Source: a bacterium
Lineage (GTDB): Bacteria > Patescibacteriota > Microgenomatia > UBA12405
Reading direction: 5' to 3'
DNA: 47,579 nucleotides
Assembly: GCA_021817905.1 (NCBI GenBank)
Contig: JAKAFM010000006.1
Span: 1 to 47,579 of the forward strand
This document shows, piece by piece, positions 8,966 to 17,249 of the stretch (position 1 is its first letter; each line of letters starts with the position of its first letter). The notes below the pieces were generated by a model. The model was not told where the DNA came from, did no database searches, and was given only the letters and a program-made list of their open reading frames with translations. A program made the position numbers and the translations under genes.

Positions 8966-9813
8966 TAAAAAAGAGTCCCCTGGCGGGTAAACAATAATAA
9001 AATGAAAATTATAAGCAAAAAAGAAATATGACCAAGAGAGGATCCGGCGATTCGGAATGTCTTTCGCCGCATAGTGATGACGGCATCAACAATAAGGACA
9101 ATTAAGATGACAGCAAACATTATGCCACTGACGACTTTGGAAACAGTTAAGGGGTTAATAATCGTCTGAGTAGAGGCCAACACTTGTGGTATCGGAACTT
9201 CGGCAACGGCGCCAGGTGGATAGGAGGCGTCACTTACGGCCGGATTAAGCGGGGTGCCAAAGTGCTGAACAACCAGGGTAGTTTCGGTTCCATTTAAAAC
9301 TCCGTTAACTACACCTATACCGATTTCCTGGTATTTTGGGTTGATAATATTGGCCCGATGAGTCGGAGAATTCATCCAGGCTCTCATAACTGAATCGGTG
9401 TCATAAAAGTCTTTAGCTAAATTTTCACCGGCAATTGAATATTGGTAATTGACCGCCTTAAAAAAGTCCCACGGAGTTTTGCCTTGGGGGGAATTATGAG
9501 CCCAATAATTATTGGCAAACATATCGTTGGCCTTGGCGGTGGCTGACTTTGATAATAAGGGACTATATTTAAGCGGGGTTAAACCGGCTTTAATTCTCTC
9601 GGCATTGGTTAACTCATAAACTTTTGACCAGGTTATCTCGGAAGAATATCCTAAAATGCCCGGCTTTATTATTGAAAGTGATTTTAAAACAGACTGATTT
9701 AGTAAATACAGAGCAATGAGAATAGCGATAAAGCCTGGCTGGATAAGTAAAGCGCGGTGGTTATTTTTTTCGTGGGGTAAAAACAAAAGATGAAGGCGAT
9801 GCAATATTTTCAC
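8965..9813 (-). CDS. CAP (SCP/PR-1 type) domain protein with membrane helices at both ends
   Basis: The 282-residue protein has an N-terminal helix at about 25-50, a CAP domain at about 65-185, and two more helices near 220-245 and 260-280. CAP hallmarks are LTNAERIKAGLTPLKYSP, NDMFANNYWAHNSPQGKTPWDFF, AGENLAKDF and SPTHRANIINPKYQEIGIG. The His and Glu positions of the CAP cleft are present. Bacterial CAP proteins of this type act outside the cell and have no single known activity. The start is a GTG at 9813, 5 bases after TATACT (9824-9819), so the message is probably leaderless. The flanking helices suggest the domain is held at the outer membrane face. Confidence 0.9.
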   Translation of the reverse strand: MKILHRLHLLFLPHEKNNHRALLIQPGFIAILIALYLLNQSVLKSLSIIKPGILGYSSEITWSKVYELTNAERIKAGLTPLKYSPLLSKSATAKANDMFANNYWAHNSPQGKTPWDFFKAVNYQYSIAGENLAKDFYDTDSVMRAWMNSPTHRANIINPKYQEIGIGVVNGVLNGTETTLVVQHFGTPLNPAVSDASYPPGAVAEVPIPQVLASTQTIINPLTVSKVVSGIMFAVILIVLIVDAVITMRRKTFRIAGSSLGHISFLLIIFILLLFTRQGTLF

Positions 9814-9837
9814 AGAAAAGTATAACCTAAATCAGAG

Positions 9838-11028
9838 TTAATGTTTTAGTTTAGTAATGATGAGAGGTACACAGAGTAACAATCCGCCAAATCCAATTAA
9901 TATAAACGGGAGTGCCCCGGCCAAAGAAGATTTTGATTTGGAAGCTGTTGGGGTCAATACTGGAGTTATTTGATCAGTGGCCGATACTCCCTGAACCAGA
10001 CCATTGTCACCAGTGGTAACTGAAGGTTCGAAGGTGGGTGACGGGACATCAGTGGGAGTGATGTTAGGATCGTCGGTGGGAGTGGGAATGGGAGTGTTAA
10101 TAATAGGAGTTGGGGTGGGAGTGGGATTGGGAGCTTGAATGTTTACTGTATAGTCGGAAGTATTGCTGCAATCGTTACCAGTAGTAATATCGCGACATTT
10201 AAAATGAAGGGAAGCTGAACCGGTTGGTTCGTCAGATTTAACTCTAAATACTCCGGAGTTATTGATGGTATTATTTTGAGTATTGTAGGTAGTGTAGCTT
10301 GACCAGTCGCTGGTATAATTTTCCCAATTAGACCCCTCCTGATTTTCAAAACCATAATTATCGTTAACGCCTCCATAAGCTTTGACAGCGTAATTATCGC
10401 CATTAACAGCAGAGGTAATTGAGAATGTGTAACTATAGTTTTGACTAATTTTAAAAGTACTTGCGGAAAGATTGATGGAAATATGGGCAAGCGGAACTGA
10501 GGTGGCGGATGGTTGAGTGGTTGGAGTAGGTGTTAGGGTGGGAATTGGAGTTAAGGTTGGAGTTGGAAAAACACCAGACATATAGCAAAGGTCAACATTA
10601 TCACTGGCCTGCCAAGTACTGCTATTTGGTGGTAGATAGCCACAAAACATGTTGGTCATATCTATTCCCGAGCAACTTCCAATACAATAACTAGTGTCTT
10701 CAATTGTAGTACTCGTGTCTTTTTTTAGGTAAACCGTATCGCCTTTGCTGTTAAGGTAATTTTGAAAATGAAAAATTGCTTTGGCACTTGGACCTAGCGA
10801 CCCGTAAAGATTCATTTGATTGGTGGCGGTTGAGTCTACCAAAAGATAATTGGTTAAATCGATCGTGCTGGTGCCAGTATTTATTACTTCAACATAACTC
10901 TGATTTACTGGAATGTTTAAAATAGTGCTTCCGGTAGAATTATTTGGCCAAAAACGGTTGAGATGTATATCTTCTGCAAAAACTTGGCGAGGCAATAATA
11001 GGGCTACTAAAAAGAAAAGAAAAAACAT
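9838..11028 (-). CDS. Surface protein with lamin-tail-like domain and Thr/Pro stalk
   Basis: The 396-residue protein begins with a signal peptide (FFLFFLVALLLPRQVFA). A lamin-tail-like (LTD) beta domain follows at about 20-125, with YVEVINTGTSTIDLTNYLL and AKAIFHF. Then come a Thr/Pro linker, a second beta-rich domain at about 178-295, another long Thr/Pro linker and a C-terminal membrane helix at about 368-390. Cysteines in both domains (for example CIGSCSG, and CRDITTGNDC) could form disulfides. The layout is that of a stalked, membrane-tethered surface protein. The ATG overlaps the last base of the gltX stop, which is an odd partner for a surface protein. Function is unknown. Confidence 0.85.
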   Translation of the reverse strand: MFFLFFLVALLLPRQVFAEDIHLNRFWPNNSTGSTILNIPVNQSYVEVINTGTSTIDLTNYLLVDSTATNQMNLYGSLGPSAKAIFHFQNYLNSKGDTVYLKKDTSTTIEDTSYCIGSCSGIDMTNMFCGYLPPNSSTWQASDNVDLCYMSGVFPTPTLTPIPTLTPTPTTQPSATSVPLAHISINLSASTFKISQNYSYTFSITSAVNGDNYAVKAYGGVNDNYGFENQEGSNWENYTSDWSSYTTYNTQNNTINNSGVFRVKSDEPTGSASLHFKCRDITTGNDCSNTSDYTVNIQAPNPTPTPTPIINTPIPTPTDDPNITPTDVPSPTFEPSVTTGDNGLVQGVSATDQITPVLTPTASKSKSSLAGALPFILIGFGGLLLCVPLIITKLKH

Positions 11029-12458
11029 TATAAATTTGCTTCCAGTGCTTGTAAGCGGGCAATAATTTTTTCTTTTGACAAAAAAGCCAAAGACTCGATA
11101 ATCGGAGGGGTAAAACGTGAGCCGGTGATAGCCACCCGCAAGACCATAAAAAAATCGCCTGTTTTCCAGTTATTATTTTTTATACTATCCAAACATTGGG
11201 ATTGCAGTTTGGCAGTATCTTTGGGGTCTGAAATTTGTTTCATTATGGTAACCATTGCTTGAACCATGGCCTTTGCAATTGGTGGAGTGATTTTATCAGA
11301 TAGAAATAATTTTGGATCAGCCTGAATATCAGTAAAAAGGAAGGCAATCATTTGGGCGGTTGATTTGAGGGTTGAGGAGCGTTCCTTGATTAACGGACAA
11401 AGCGCTTTAAGTGTTTGAGTATCTGCTTGAGGAATAAAAGGTTGGAGACGACTAATATATTCATTGTCACTTAATTGACGAAGATAGAGTCCGTTTAAAT
11501 AGTCGAGCTTGGCACGATCAAAAATTGGCTGTTTTTTGTGGACATGTTCAAGACTAAATATTTTGACAAATTCCTCAAGACTAAAAATTTCTTGGTTAGT
11601 GCCCGGATTCCAACCAAGGAGCATTAAAAAATTTAGTAAGGCTTCGGGAAGGTAACCATCATCCAAAAAACTGCGGGCCGAGACAGTCCCCTTCCGTTTG
11701 CTCATTTTACCTTGCCCACTTGGATCAAGAAACACCGGTAAATGGGCAAATACGGGTAGTTCCCAACCAAAATAGCGATAGATGAGAATTGCCTTAGGAG
11801 TTGATGATATCCATTCATCCCCTCTCAAAATATGAGTAATATTCATTAGATGATCATCAACGGCAGCAGCAAAATGGTAGGTAGGAATACCGTCAGATTT
11901 TATCAAGACCTGATCGTCGATTTCAGTTGTATTTATTTTTATAGTGCCACGGATGGCATCAGTAAAGATAATATCTTCGTTATCTGGGACTTTTAGTCGT
12001 ATCACATAGGGAACGTTGTTATCTAAATTAGTTTGAATTTCCTGAGGGTTAAGATGAAGGCAGTGACGATCGTATTTTGGGAGTTGCTTTTGAGCTTTTT
12101 GATCCTGATGCATTTTAGCTAAGCGGTCAGGAGTGCAGAAACAGTAATAGACTTTTTCTTTAGCCAACAGTTCTTGAATGTGGCGTTGGTAGATAGGAAG
12201 TCGGTCTGTTTGGATATAGGGCTGATAAGGACCACCAATATCGGGACCTTCGTCCCACGATAACCCATAATCTTTAATAACTTGCAAAATTGCCTCAGTA
12301 GCACCGGGAACAAGCCGTTTTTGATCGGTATCTTCAATTCGGATAATAAACTGACCATTTTGTTGGCGGGCCAAAGCATAATTATAGAGGAGGGTGCGGA
12401 TGTGGCCGATATGGTATTCACCAGTAGGACTGGGAGCCATGCGAGTTCTGACTGTCAT
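11028..12458 (-). CDS. gltX: Glutamyl-tRNA synthetase
   Basis: The 476-residue class I synthetase has HIGH at residues 16-19 (APSPTGEYHIGHIRTLLYNYALA), IRIEDTDQ just after it, and KMSKRKG near residue 251. A helical anticodon-binding domain follows. It charges tRNA-Glu; in organisms without GlnRS it may also mischarge tRNA-Gln for a GatCAB step, which cannot be judged from this window. The ATG at 12458 comes 6 bases after an extended -10 (TGGTAAAAT, hexamer 12470-12465), so the message is probably leaderless. It heads a minus-strand unit with the lamin-tail gene. Confidence 0.97.
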   Translation of the reverse strand: MTVRTRMAPSPTGEYHIGHIRTLLYNYALARQQNGQFIIRIEDTDQKRLVPGATEAILQVIKDYGLSWDEGPDIGGPYQPYIQTDRLPIYQRHIQELLAKEKVYYCFCTPDRLAKMHQDQKAQKQLPKYDRHCLHLNPQEIQTNLDNNVPYVIRLKVPDNEDIIFTDAIRGTIKINTTEIDDQVLIKSDGIPTYHFAAAVDDHLMNITHILRGDEWISSTPKAILIYRYFGWELPVFAHLPVFLDPSGQGKMSKRKGTVSARSFLDDGYLPEALLNFLMLLGWNPGTNQEIFSLEEFVKIFSLEHVHKKQPIFDRAKLDYLNGLYLRQLSDNEYISRLQPFIPQADTQTLKALCPLIKERSSTLKSTAQMIAFLFTDIQADPKLFLSDKITPPIAKAMVQAMVTIMKQISDPKDTAKLQSQCLDSIKNNNWKTGDFFMVLRVAITGSRFTPPIIESLAFLSKEKIIARLQALEANL

Positions 12459-12464
12459 TTTGTT

Positions 12465-12490
12465 ATTTTACCATTACAATCATGTAGAAT
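12465..12490. promoter_or_regulatory. Divergent leaderless-type promoters (gltX / 348-residue protein)
   Basis: The minus strand has TGg-TAAAAT with the hexamer at 12470-12465, 6 bases before the gltX ATG. The plus strand has TAGAAT at 12485-12490, 6 bases before the ATG at 12497. The two promoters lie within 30 bp. Confidence 0.55.
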
Positions 12491-12496
12491 AATCTA

Positions 12497-13543
12497 ATGA
12501 CGACCCTGACTGAGGCTGCTTATTATGCTCGAAATATCATTAAATATGGAGGGGTAGGACTGATCGTGTTGATAGTTGGGCAATGGGGCATATCATCAGC
12601 GATAAGAGCTTATAACTTGGCTCACCCGCCATATTATCCGCCAACAATGACTTATGGTAAATTACCACCGATTGTTTTTCCAGAAAAAACAAATCCGCCA
12701 GTTACCTTTAGTTTGCAATTACCTAATGATGGGTTTCCCAAGATGAGTGATCAGGCAAAAGTATACTTAGTTTATCAACCGGTTGATAGTTTATTGGCGT
12801 TGGAAGATGGGACAAAAACAGCTAAATCTTTGGGTTTTGATGGCCAACCGACGGAGACAAAAACTGGCGTTTATCAGTGGACTAATGGAGTAACCAACCA
12901 AACATTAACTATTAATGTCTTGGATGGTAGTTTTCATATCAAGTATCCCTATGAGAATGACCAACTTTTGCAAAATCCTGATGTTATGCCAACCAATAGT
13001 GCGGCTATAGCAATGGCTCAATCATTTTTACAACAGGCAAATAAACTGGCTCCGGATCTGAAGGACGGTGAGGCAAAGGTTAGTTATTACAAAATAAGTT
13101 ATACCGGACTTAAACCAGCAGCATCATTGTCGGAATCTAATATTATAAAAGTGGATATTTTTCGAAAGGCAACTGATGATGGAATAAAAATTCTTCCATC
13201 AGATCCGACATCGGCGTCAGTTTCATTTTTGATTAGCGGTTCGACCGTTGAAAGTAAAAAAATTGTTGAAGTAAATTATAGTTATGCTCCAATTGACCGT
13301 CAATCTTTTTCGACGTATCCTATCAAAACACCACAACAGGCCTGGAGCGAGGTTCAGAGTGGAAACTATTGGACAGCGGAAGCAGCAACTGGAACGAGTA
13401 CGGTCATTAGAAAAATATATATTGCTTATTTTGAGCCGGCAACGTTGACTAATTACATGCAACCGATATATGTGTTTGAGGGGGATGGCAATTTTGTTGG
13501 TTATGTGCCTGCAGTTAATTCATCGGAGCTATTACAAAAATAG
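12497..13543 (+). CDS. Membrane-anchored extracytoplasmic protein of unknown function
   Basis: The 348-residue protein has one helix at about 15-36 followed by a long proline-containing linker (HPPYYPPTMTYGKLPPIVFP) and an extracytoplasmic region of about 290 residues. The C-terminal part (TPQQAWSEVQSGNYW, then YMQPIYVFEGDGNFVGYVPAV) has the feel of a PepSY/YycI-type beta-sheet domain, but I would not assign it. The start has no leader: TAGAAT ends 6 bases before the ATG. It converges on the carboxypeptidase gene, with one base between the two stops. Confidence 0.8.
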   Translation: MTTLTEAAYYARNIIKYGGVGLIVLIVGQWGISSAIRAYNLAHPPYYPPTMTYGKLPPIVFPEKTNPPVTFSLQLPNDGFPKMSDQAKVYLVYQPVDSLLALEDGTKTAKSLGFDGQPTETKTGVYQWTNGVTNQTLTINVLDGSFHIKYPYENDQLLQNPDVMPTNSAAIAMAQSFLQQANKLAPDLKDGEAKVSYYKISYTGLKPAASLSESNIIKVDIFRKATDDGIKILPSDPTSASVSFLISGSTVESKKIVEVNYSYAPIDRQSFSTYPIKTPQQAWSEVQSGNYWTAEAATGTSTVIRKIYIAYFEPATLTNYMQPIYVFEGDGNFVGYVPAVNSSELLQK

Positions 13544-13544
13544 A

Positions 13545-14465
13545 TTACCAAAAGACATTAGCTTTTAGCCAGGTAATCAGTTGTAAGGTATCGCCAAAAC
13601 GATCTGAACTATTAGCAACAACACTAATAACTTCATGGCCCTTGATTTCGAGCAGACCAACAAAACAACCGTTGGCTTCAGGAGTCCAGCCAGTTTTTAG
13701 ACCTTTTACTTCGGGAGCGACATCTAATAATTCATTGGTTGACACTAATGAATGATGAATAGTGCCATCTAGATTAGTCACTTCCGTTTTTTTTATTTGA
13801 ACCAGTTGTCTAACAATAGGATTTTTAATAGCTAATCTTCCCAGCTGGGAAAGATCGTAGACTGAAGTGTAATGGAGCGGATCATGGATACCGTCGACGT
13901 TCATAAAGTGGGTATTATTTAAATGATATTTGTTCATTACTATATTCATTTGATCAACAAAACCACTTTCACCTTGCGGATAGTGTTGGGCTAAGGCGTG
14001 GGCGGAGTCATTGGCAGAAAAAATTAAAAGTGCGGAAACAAGCGAACGGACAGTGATCTTTTCGCCGGGTTGTAAATGCATTATTTGACCGACAGTTGTA
14101 GGATTAGTAACCGTGACAACCTCGTCGAGTGGATAAACATTGAGAGCGGTTAATACGGTAGCCAATTTAGTGGTTGAGGCCGGGTAAATTCGACTATTTT
14201 CGTTTTTAGCAATAAGGATGGTATTCGAGGCAGTGTCGATAGCAATAAATGAAGTAGCAAAAAGTTTAGGGATGGGGGCAGCAATCACTTTAGGAGAGGA
14301 TGGATATTGATAATCGGCTAATTTTTTTAGCGATGCGGAAACAGGTGTGGCCGAAGCACTGGGAACAAGTAGCCACGGATACGTTGAGGGAAGAATGGCC
14401 ACAAAAAGAATAATAGTGACAAAAAGCATGACAATATTAGTTTTAGGAATGTGAAATTTGGGCAT
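13545..14465 (-). CDS. D-alanyl-D-alanine carboxypeptidase (peptidase S11)
   Basis: All three active-site motifs of the penicillin-binding S11 fold are visible: STTK (in PASTTKLATVL, near residue 95), SAN (SANDSAHALA, near 150) and KTG (LKTGWTPEANGCFVG, near 255). The enzyme trims the last D-Ala from peptidoglycan stems outside the membrane. I use the ATG at 14465, giving 306 residues with an N-terminal helix (about 9-28); the frame is also open to a TTG at 14489. Either start overlaps the end of the YbaK-type gene, so the two are coupled. The C-terminal PBP5 stalk domain is missing, so it would be held by the N-terminal helix only. Confidence 0.92.
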   Translation of the reverse strand: MPKFHIPKTNIVMLFVTIILFVAILPSTYPWLLVPSASATPVSASLKKLADYQYPSSPKVIAAPIPKLFATSFIAIDTASNTILIAKNENSRIYPASTTKLATVLTALNVYPLDEVVTVTNPTTVGQIMHLQPGEKITVRSLVSALLIFSANDSAHALAQHYPQGESGFVDQMNIVMNKYHLNNTHFMNVDGIHDPLHYTSVYDLSQLGRLAIKNPIVRQLVQIKKTEVTNLDGTIHHSLVSTNELLDVAPEVKGLKTGWTPEANGCFVGLLEIKGHEVISVVANSSDRFGDTLQLITWLKANVFW

Positions 14466-14919
14466 AATTACCAATACATGGTTTGACAAGATTTAAATAA
14501 TCTACTGTTTTCATAATAACAGATGCGGTTCTTAATCCGGCATTAAACGCAATACTTTCATTGACAAGTAGACCCTGATCGACATAGACCTGAACCTTAA
14601 AAAGGTTACCAAAAGGGGGAACAGCGCCCGGCAGGGCACCGGTAATGCTTTCAACCTGTTCGTAAGGGACAAGTTTTAAATCTTTAAAATGGTAAGTTTT
14701 TTTAAAAAGAGAACTGTCAATTTTTTTATCACCCGATAACACTAATAGAATTGGTTGTTTATCGGCCATAAAGAGCATAGCTTTGGCTCCCTGTGAGGGT
14801 AATGTTCCCCTGACTCCGGCGGCATCTTGTGAGGTTAAGGTCGGCGGGTGCTGAATAAGTTGATAACTGATATGATTATCATCCAAAAAAGTAATTAGAC
14901 GATGATGAAGGTCGGACAT
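14443..14919 (-). CDS. YbaK/ProX-type aminoacyl-tRNA deacylase
   Basis: The 158-residue protein matches the YbaK/EbsC fold. The N-terminus has HHRLITFLDDNHISYQLIQHPP, then GAKAMLFM with the conserved Lys, and GALPGAVPPFG near residue 95. Members hydrolyse mischarged tRNA such as Cys- or Ala-tRNA-Pro. It starts one base after the aspS stop, so a translation-quality role next to a synthetase fits. The substrate cannot be read from the sequence. Confidence 0.88.
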   Translation of the reverse strand: MSDLHHRLITFLDDNHISYQLIQHPPTLTSQDAAGVRGTLPSQGAKAMLFMADKQPILLVLSGDKKIDSSLFKKTYHFKDLKLVPYEQVESITGALPGAVPPFGNLFKVQVYVDQGLLVNESIAFNAGLRTASVIMKTVDYLNLVKPCIGNYAQISHS

Positions 14920-14920
14920 A

Positions 14921-16699
14921 CTAAGGGGACGAATCCTTATCGTCTTCAGGAATAACCATAATACCGCAATCCTTTAGTTGTTGAGGGTAAAGATCACTTG
15001 GGGCATTCATCATAACATCAACTCCGTTAGAATTTAACGGAAAGGCATAAACATCACGAATGTTTGGTTCATCTATCAAAATCATGAGCAACCGGTCGAC
15101 GCCGATGGCCCAACCTCCGTGGGGAGGGGCACCATATTGGAAAGCTGTATACATTCCACCAAAACGTTTAAGAACTTCTTCTCGTGTGTAGCCGATAGTC
15201 TCAAACGCTTTTACCAAAGTTTCGGGTTCATGGTTACGGATTGATCCCGATAAAAGCTCGTAACCGTTACAGGCTAAATCATATTGGTGGCTTTTAATTT
15301 CCAACGGGTCGGCAATATCAAAGGCTTTTATCCCTCCTTGAGGCATGGAAAAAGGATTGTGACCAAAATCAAGCTTGCCATCATCATTGATTTCGTAGAA
15401 CGGAAAGTCAGTTACCCAAGTAAACGCTAAAATATTATTGTCAGTAAGACGTAGTAATTCCGCCAGTTTAAGACGGACTGCACCCAAAACCTTGTTGACT
15501 TCGGTTATCTTCCCGGCAGCAACTAATATCAGATCGCCGACCTTGGCATGAACTGCCTTAATAAGGTGCTGCTGAGTATCATCAGGGATATATTTAATAA
15601 TGTTGCTACCCTCAAGTCCATGATCAGTAACGGCCAAATTAATAAGTCCCTTGGCTCCCTTTTCTTTGGCAAACTTTTCTAGTTTTTCAAATTCTGAACG
15701 TGACCAACTCCCGCACTTAGGAGCAACAATTGCTTTAACGACAGAAGCAGTATTAAAGATACTAAATTCAGTCTTGTTTTTAACCACTTCAGTTATGTCA
15801 GATAATAGTAATTCAAAACGAGTGTCAGGTTTGTCGGAACCGTATTTATCAAGTGCTTCAGTGTAGGTAATACGGGGAAATGGAAATTGTTTTATTTTTT
15901 TCTGAGGTGCAATTACCTGATAGGTATCCTTAATCAAATTTTCACATACACTAAAAATCTCATCAACTGTGGGAAAGCTAATTTCAATGTCGATTTGATA
16001 GAATGCGCCAGCGTGACGATCGGCCCTGGGATCTTCATCCCGAAGACAAGGAGCAATCTGGAAGTAACGGTCAACTCCACCAACCATTAGCAATTGCTTA
16101 AATTGTTGGGGTGCCTGAGGAAGAACAAAAAATTTTCCCTTATGTATACGTGACGGAACGATGAAATCGCGAGCTCCTTCAGGTGAAGATACGGTTAAAA
16201 GTGGGGTCATAACTTCAGTAAAACCGGCTTTGTTCATCCAGTTACGAACCGACAACAAATAGGCGTCCTTTTGTTTTAAAATGGTAGCCAATCGACTACG
16301 ACGTAAATCAAGATATCGATATTTAAGCCTTAAATTTTCATCAAGCTCGCGGCCATCGGTGTCAAGGGGGAACGGAATGGTTTTGCTTTTGTTTAAAACA
16401 ATTATGTCGTTGGCGGCAATTTCAATTTTCCCAGTGGCCAATTTTTGGTTAATAAAACTGGTTTCTCTTTCTTTGACAGTGCCATGAATTTCTACAACCC
16501 ATTCGTTTCCGAGCCTGGTAGCTGTTTCAAAAGCAACAGGAACAATTGATTTATCAACAACTACTTGAGCTATACCTGTCCAGTCGCGTAATTCAATAAA
16601 AATGATTTGACCATGATTACGAATATTAGCAACCCAACCCTTAAGGGTTACTTTTTCACCGATTTTTTTAAGTGCTTCTAAAGCCTTAGTTCTTTGCAT
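14921..16699 (-). CDS. aspS: Aspartyl-tRNA synthetase (bacterial type)
   Basis: The 592-residue class II synthetase has an OB-fold anticodon domain at about 1-110 (KVTLKGWVANIRNHGQIIFIELRDWTG), then motif 1 and 2 regions (YLDLRRSRL, FFVLPQAPQQFKQLLMVGG, YFQIAPCLRDEDPRADR), a bacterial GAD insert at about 280-420, and motif 3 (GWAIGVDRLLMIL) near 530. It charges tRNA-Asp; whether it also charges tRNA-Asn is not visible. The tail carries a short acidic end (EDDKDSSP). The ATG at 16699 is near TATATT boxes. A 220-base structured spacer separates it from the upstream gene on the same strand. Confidence 0.97.
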   Translation of the reverse strand: MQRTKALEALKKIGEKVTLKGWVANIRNHGQIIFIELRDWTGIAQVVVDKSIVPVAFETATRLGNEWVVEIHGTVKERETSFINQKLATGKIEIAANDIIVLNKSKTIPFPLDTDGRELDENLRLKYRYLDLRRSRLATILKQKDAYLLSVRNWMNKAGFTEVMTPLLTVSSPEGARDFIVPSRIHKGKFFVLPQAPQQFKQLLMVGGVDRYFQIAPCLRDEDPRADRHAGAFYQIDIEISFPTVDEIFSVCENLIKDTYQVIAPQKKIKQFPFPRITYTEALDKYGSDKPDTRFELLLSDITEVVKNKTEFSIFNTASVVKAIVAPKCGSWSRSEFEKLEKFAKEKGAKGLINLAVTDHGLEGSNIIKYIPDDTQQHLIKAVHAKVGDLILVAAGKITEVNKVLGAVRLKLAELLRLTDNNILAFTWVTDFPFYEINDDGKLDFGHNPFSMPQGGIKAFDIADPLEIKSHQYDLACNGYELLSGSIRNHEPETLVKAFETIGYTREEVLKRFGGMYTAFQYGAPPHGGWAIGVDRLLMILIDEPNIRDVYAFPLNSNGVDVMMNAPSDLYPQQLKDCGIMVIPEDDKDSSP

Positions 16700-16726
16700 A
16701 ACAATATACTAATATATAATTATGCC

Positions 16727-16896
16727 GTAAATAAGGAGAATAGATCCGTGCTCCGAATTCCGACACACGCCAGTGTCTTTTTTATCCGTCTGAGACGGAA
16801 ATTACGGTTTTCTCTCCGTCGGGTTCTAATAGTTCCGGTCGACACCGGAGGTTTCTTCCCGAAGCTGGTGGTTGTTGGCCACTCATGACGCTTTTA
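16727..16896. ncRNA. GC-rich spacer with several hairpins; candidate structured RNA or aspS leader
   Basis: This spacer between the 109-residue gene and aspS is about 52% GC over 16741-16890, well above its surroundings. Perfect hairpins are TCCGGT-CGAC-ACCGGA (834-849 of this kilobase), GACAC-6 nt-GTGTC (762-777) followed by six T on the plus strand, and TCCGTC-TGA-GACGGA (785-799). A second TCCGTC at 815-820 could pair with the same GACGGA, so two stems exclude each other. Promoter-like boxes face inward from both ends: TATAAT 16715-16720 on plus and TATAAT 16908-16903 on minus. Two short ORFs also fit: plus 16748-16888 (GTG, with AAGGAG nine bases upstream) and minus 16782-16886. I cannot decide strand or role. 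Confidence 0.35.
16785..16799. repeat. Palindrome TCCGTCTGAGACGGA, copy 1
   Basis: A 15-base perfect hairpin (6-base arms, 3-base loop). The identical 15-mer recurs at 32511-32525. Both copies are in intergenic DNA. Confidence 0.6.
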
Positions 16897-16919
16897 AAGA
16901 TTATTATATACCAACTTGG

Positions 16920-17249
16920 CTAGAATAGTCCTTTTGCTTTTAGTGTTTGTGATAAATCGGCGACACGTTCAATCCAAGGCAATTTGGTATGGGATGGGTT
17001 TTGTAGAGTTAGGGCTTCTACTTTTTCTTTCAGTAATTTATCCCGAACCGGTAATAAACCCCGGCGCTCTAAACGTCTGGTTATTGCTGTAACTAAGTTG
17101 CCTCCAATAGTAGAGACGACTTGTTGATCGTAAACTGAAGGATCAGTTTGCTTCAAATCTAGTAATTTTAAGCGCAATATCACTGCCGAAGCATTAAAAT
17201 CTTGATTAGGCATTTCTGTTAAACCGTGATGCACAAACAATTGTATCAA
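16920..17249 (-). CDS. Small protein of unknown function coupled to recJ
   Basis: This reading frame of 109 residues is soluble, basic and mostly helical (ITRRLERRGLLPVRDKLLKEKVEAL). I do not recognise the family. The TTG start at 17249 overlaps the recJ TGA by 4 bases (TTGA), the usual mark of translational coupling; an in-frame ATG at 17213 would give 97 residues. Its constant coupling to recJ, if conserved elsewhere, would suggest a DNA repair accessory, but that is only context. Confidence 0.65.
   Translation of the reverse strand: MIQLFVHHGLTEMPNQDFNASAVILRLKLLDLKQTDPSVYDQQVVSTIGGNLVTAITRRLERRGLLPVRDKLLKEKVEALTLQNPSHTKLPWIERVADLSQTLKAKGLF

Noticed and set aside
10010-10560. Tandem DNA repeat
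   Set aside because: The repetitive bases encode Thr/Pro linkers of the surface protein and are not regular enough to be a separate repeat.
16782-16886. 34-codon minus-strand ORF as a gene
   Set aside because: It ends inside the palindrome, has no ribosome site, competes with an open plus-strand frame, and sits in DNA better explained by RNA structure.
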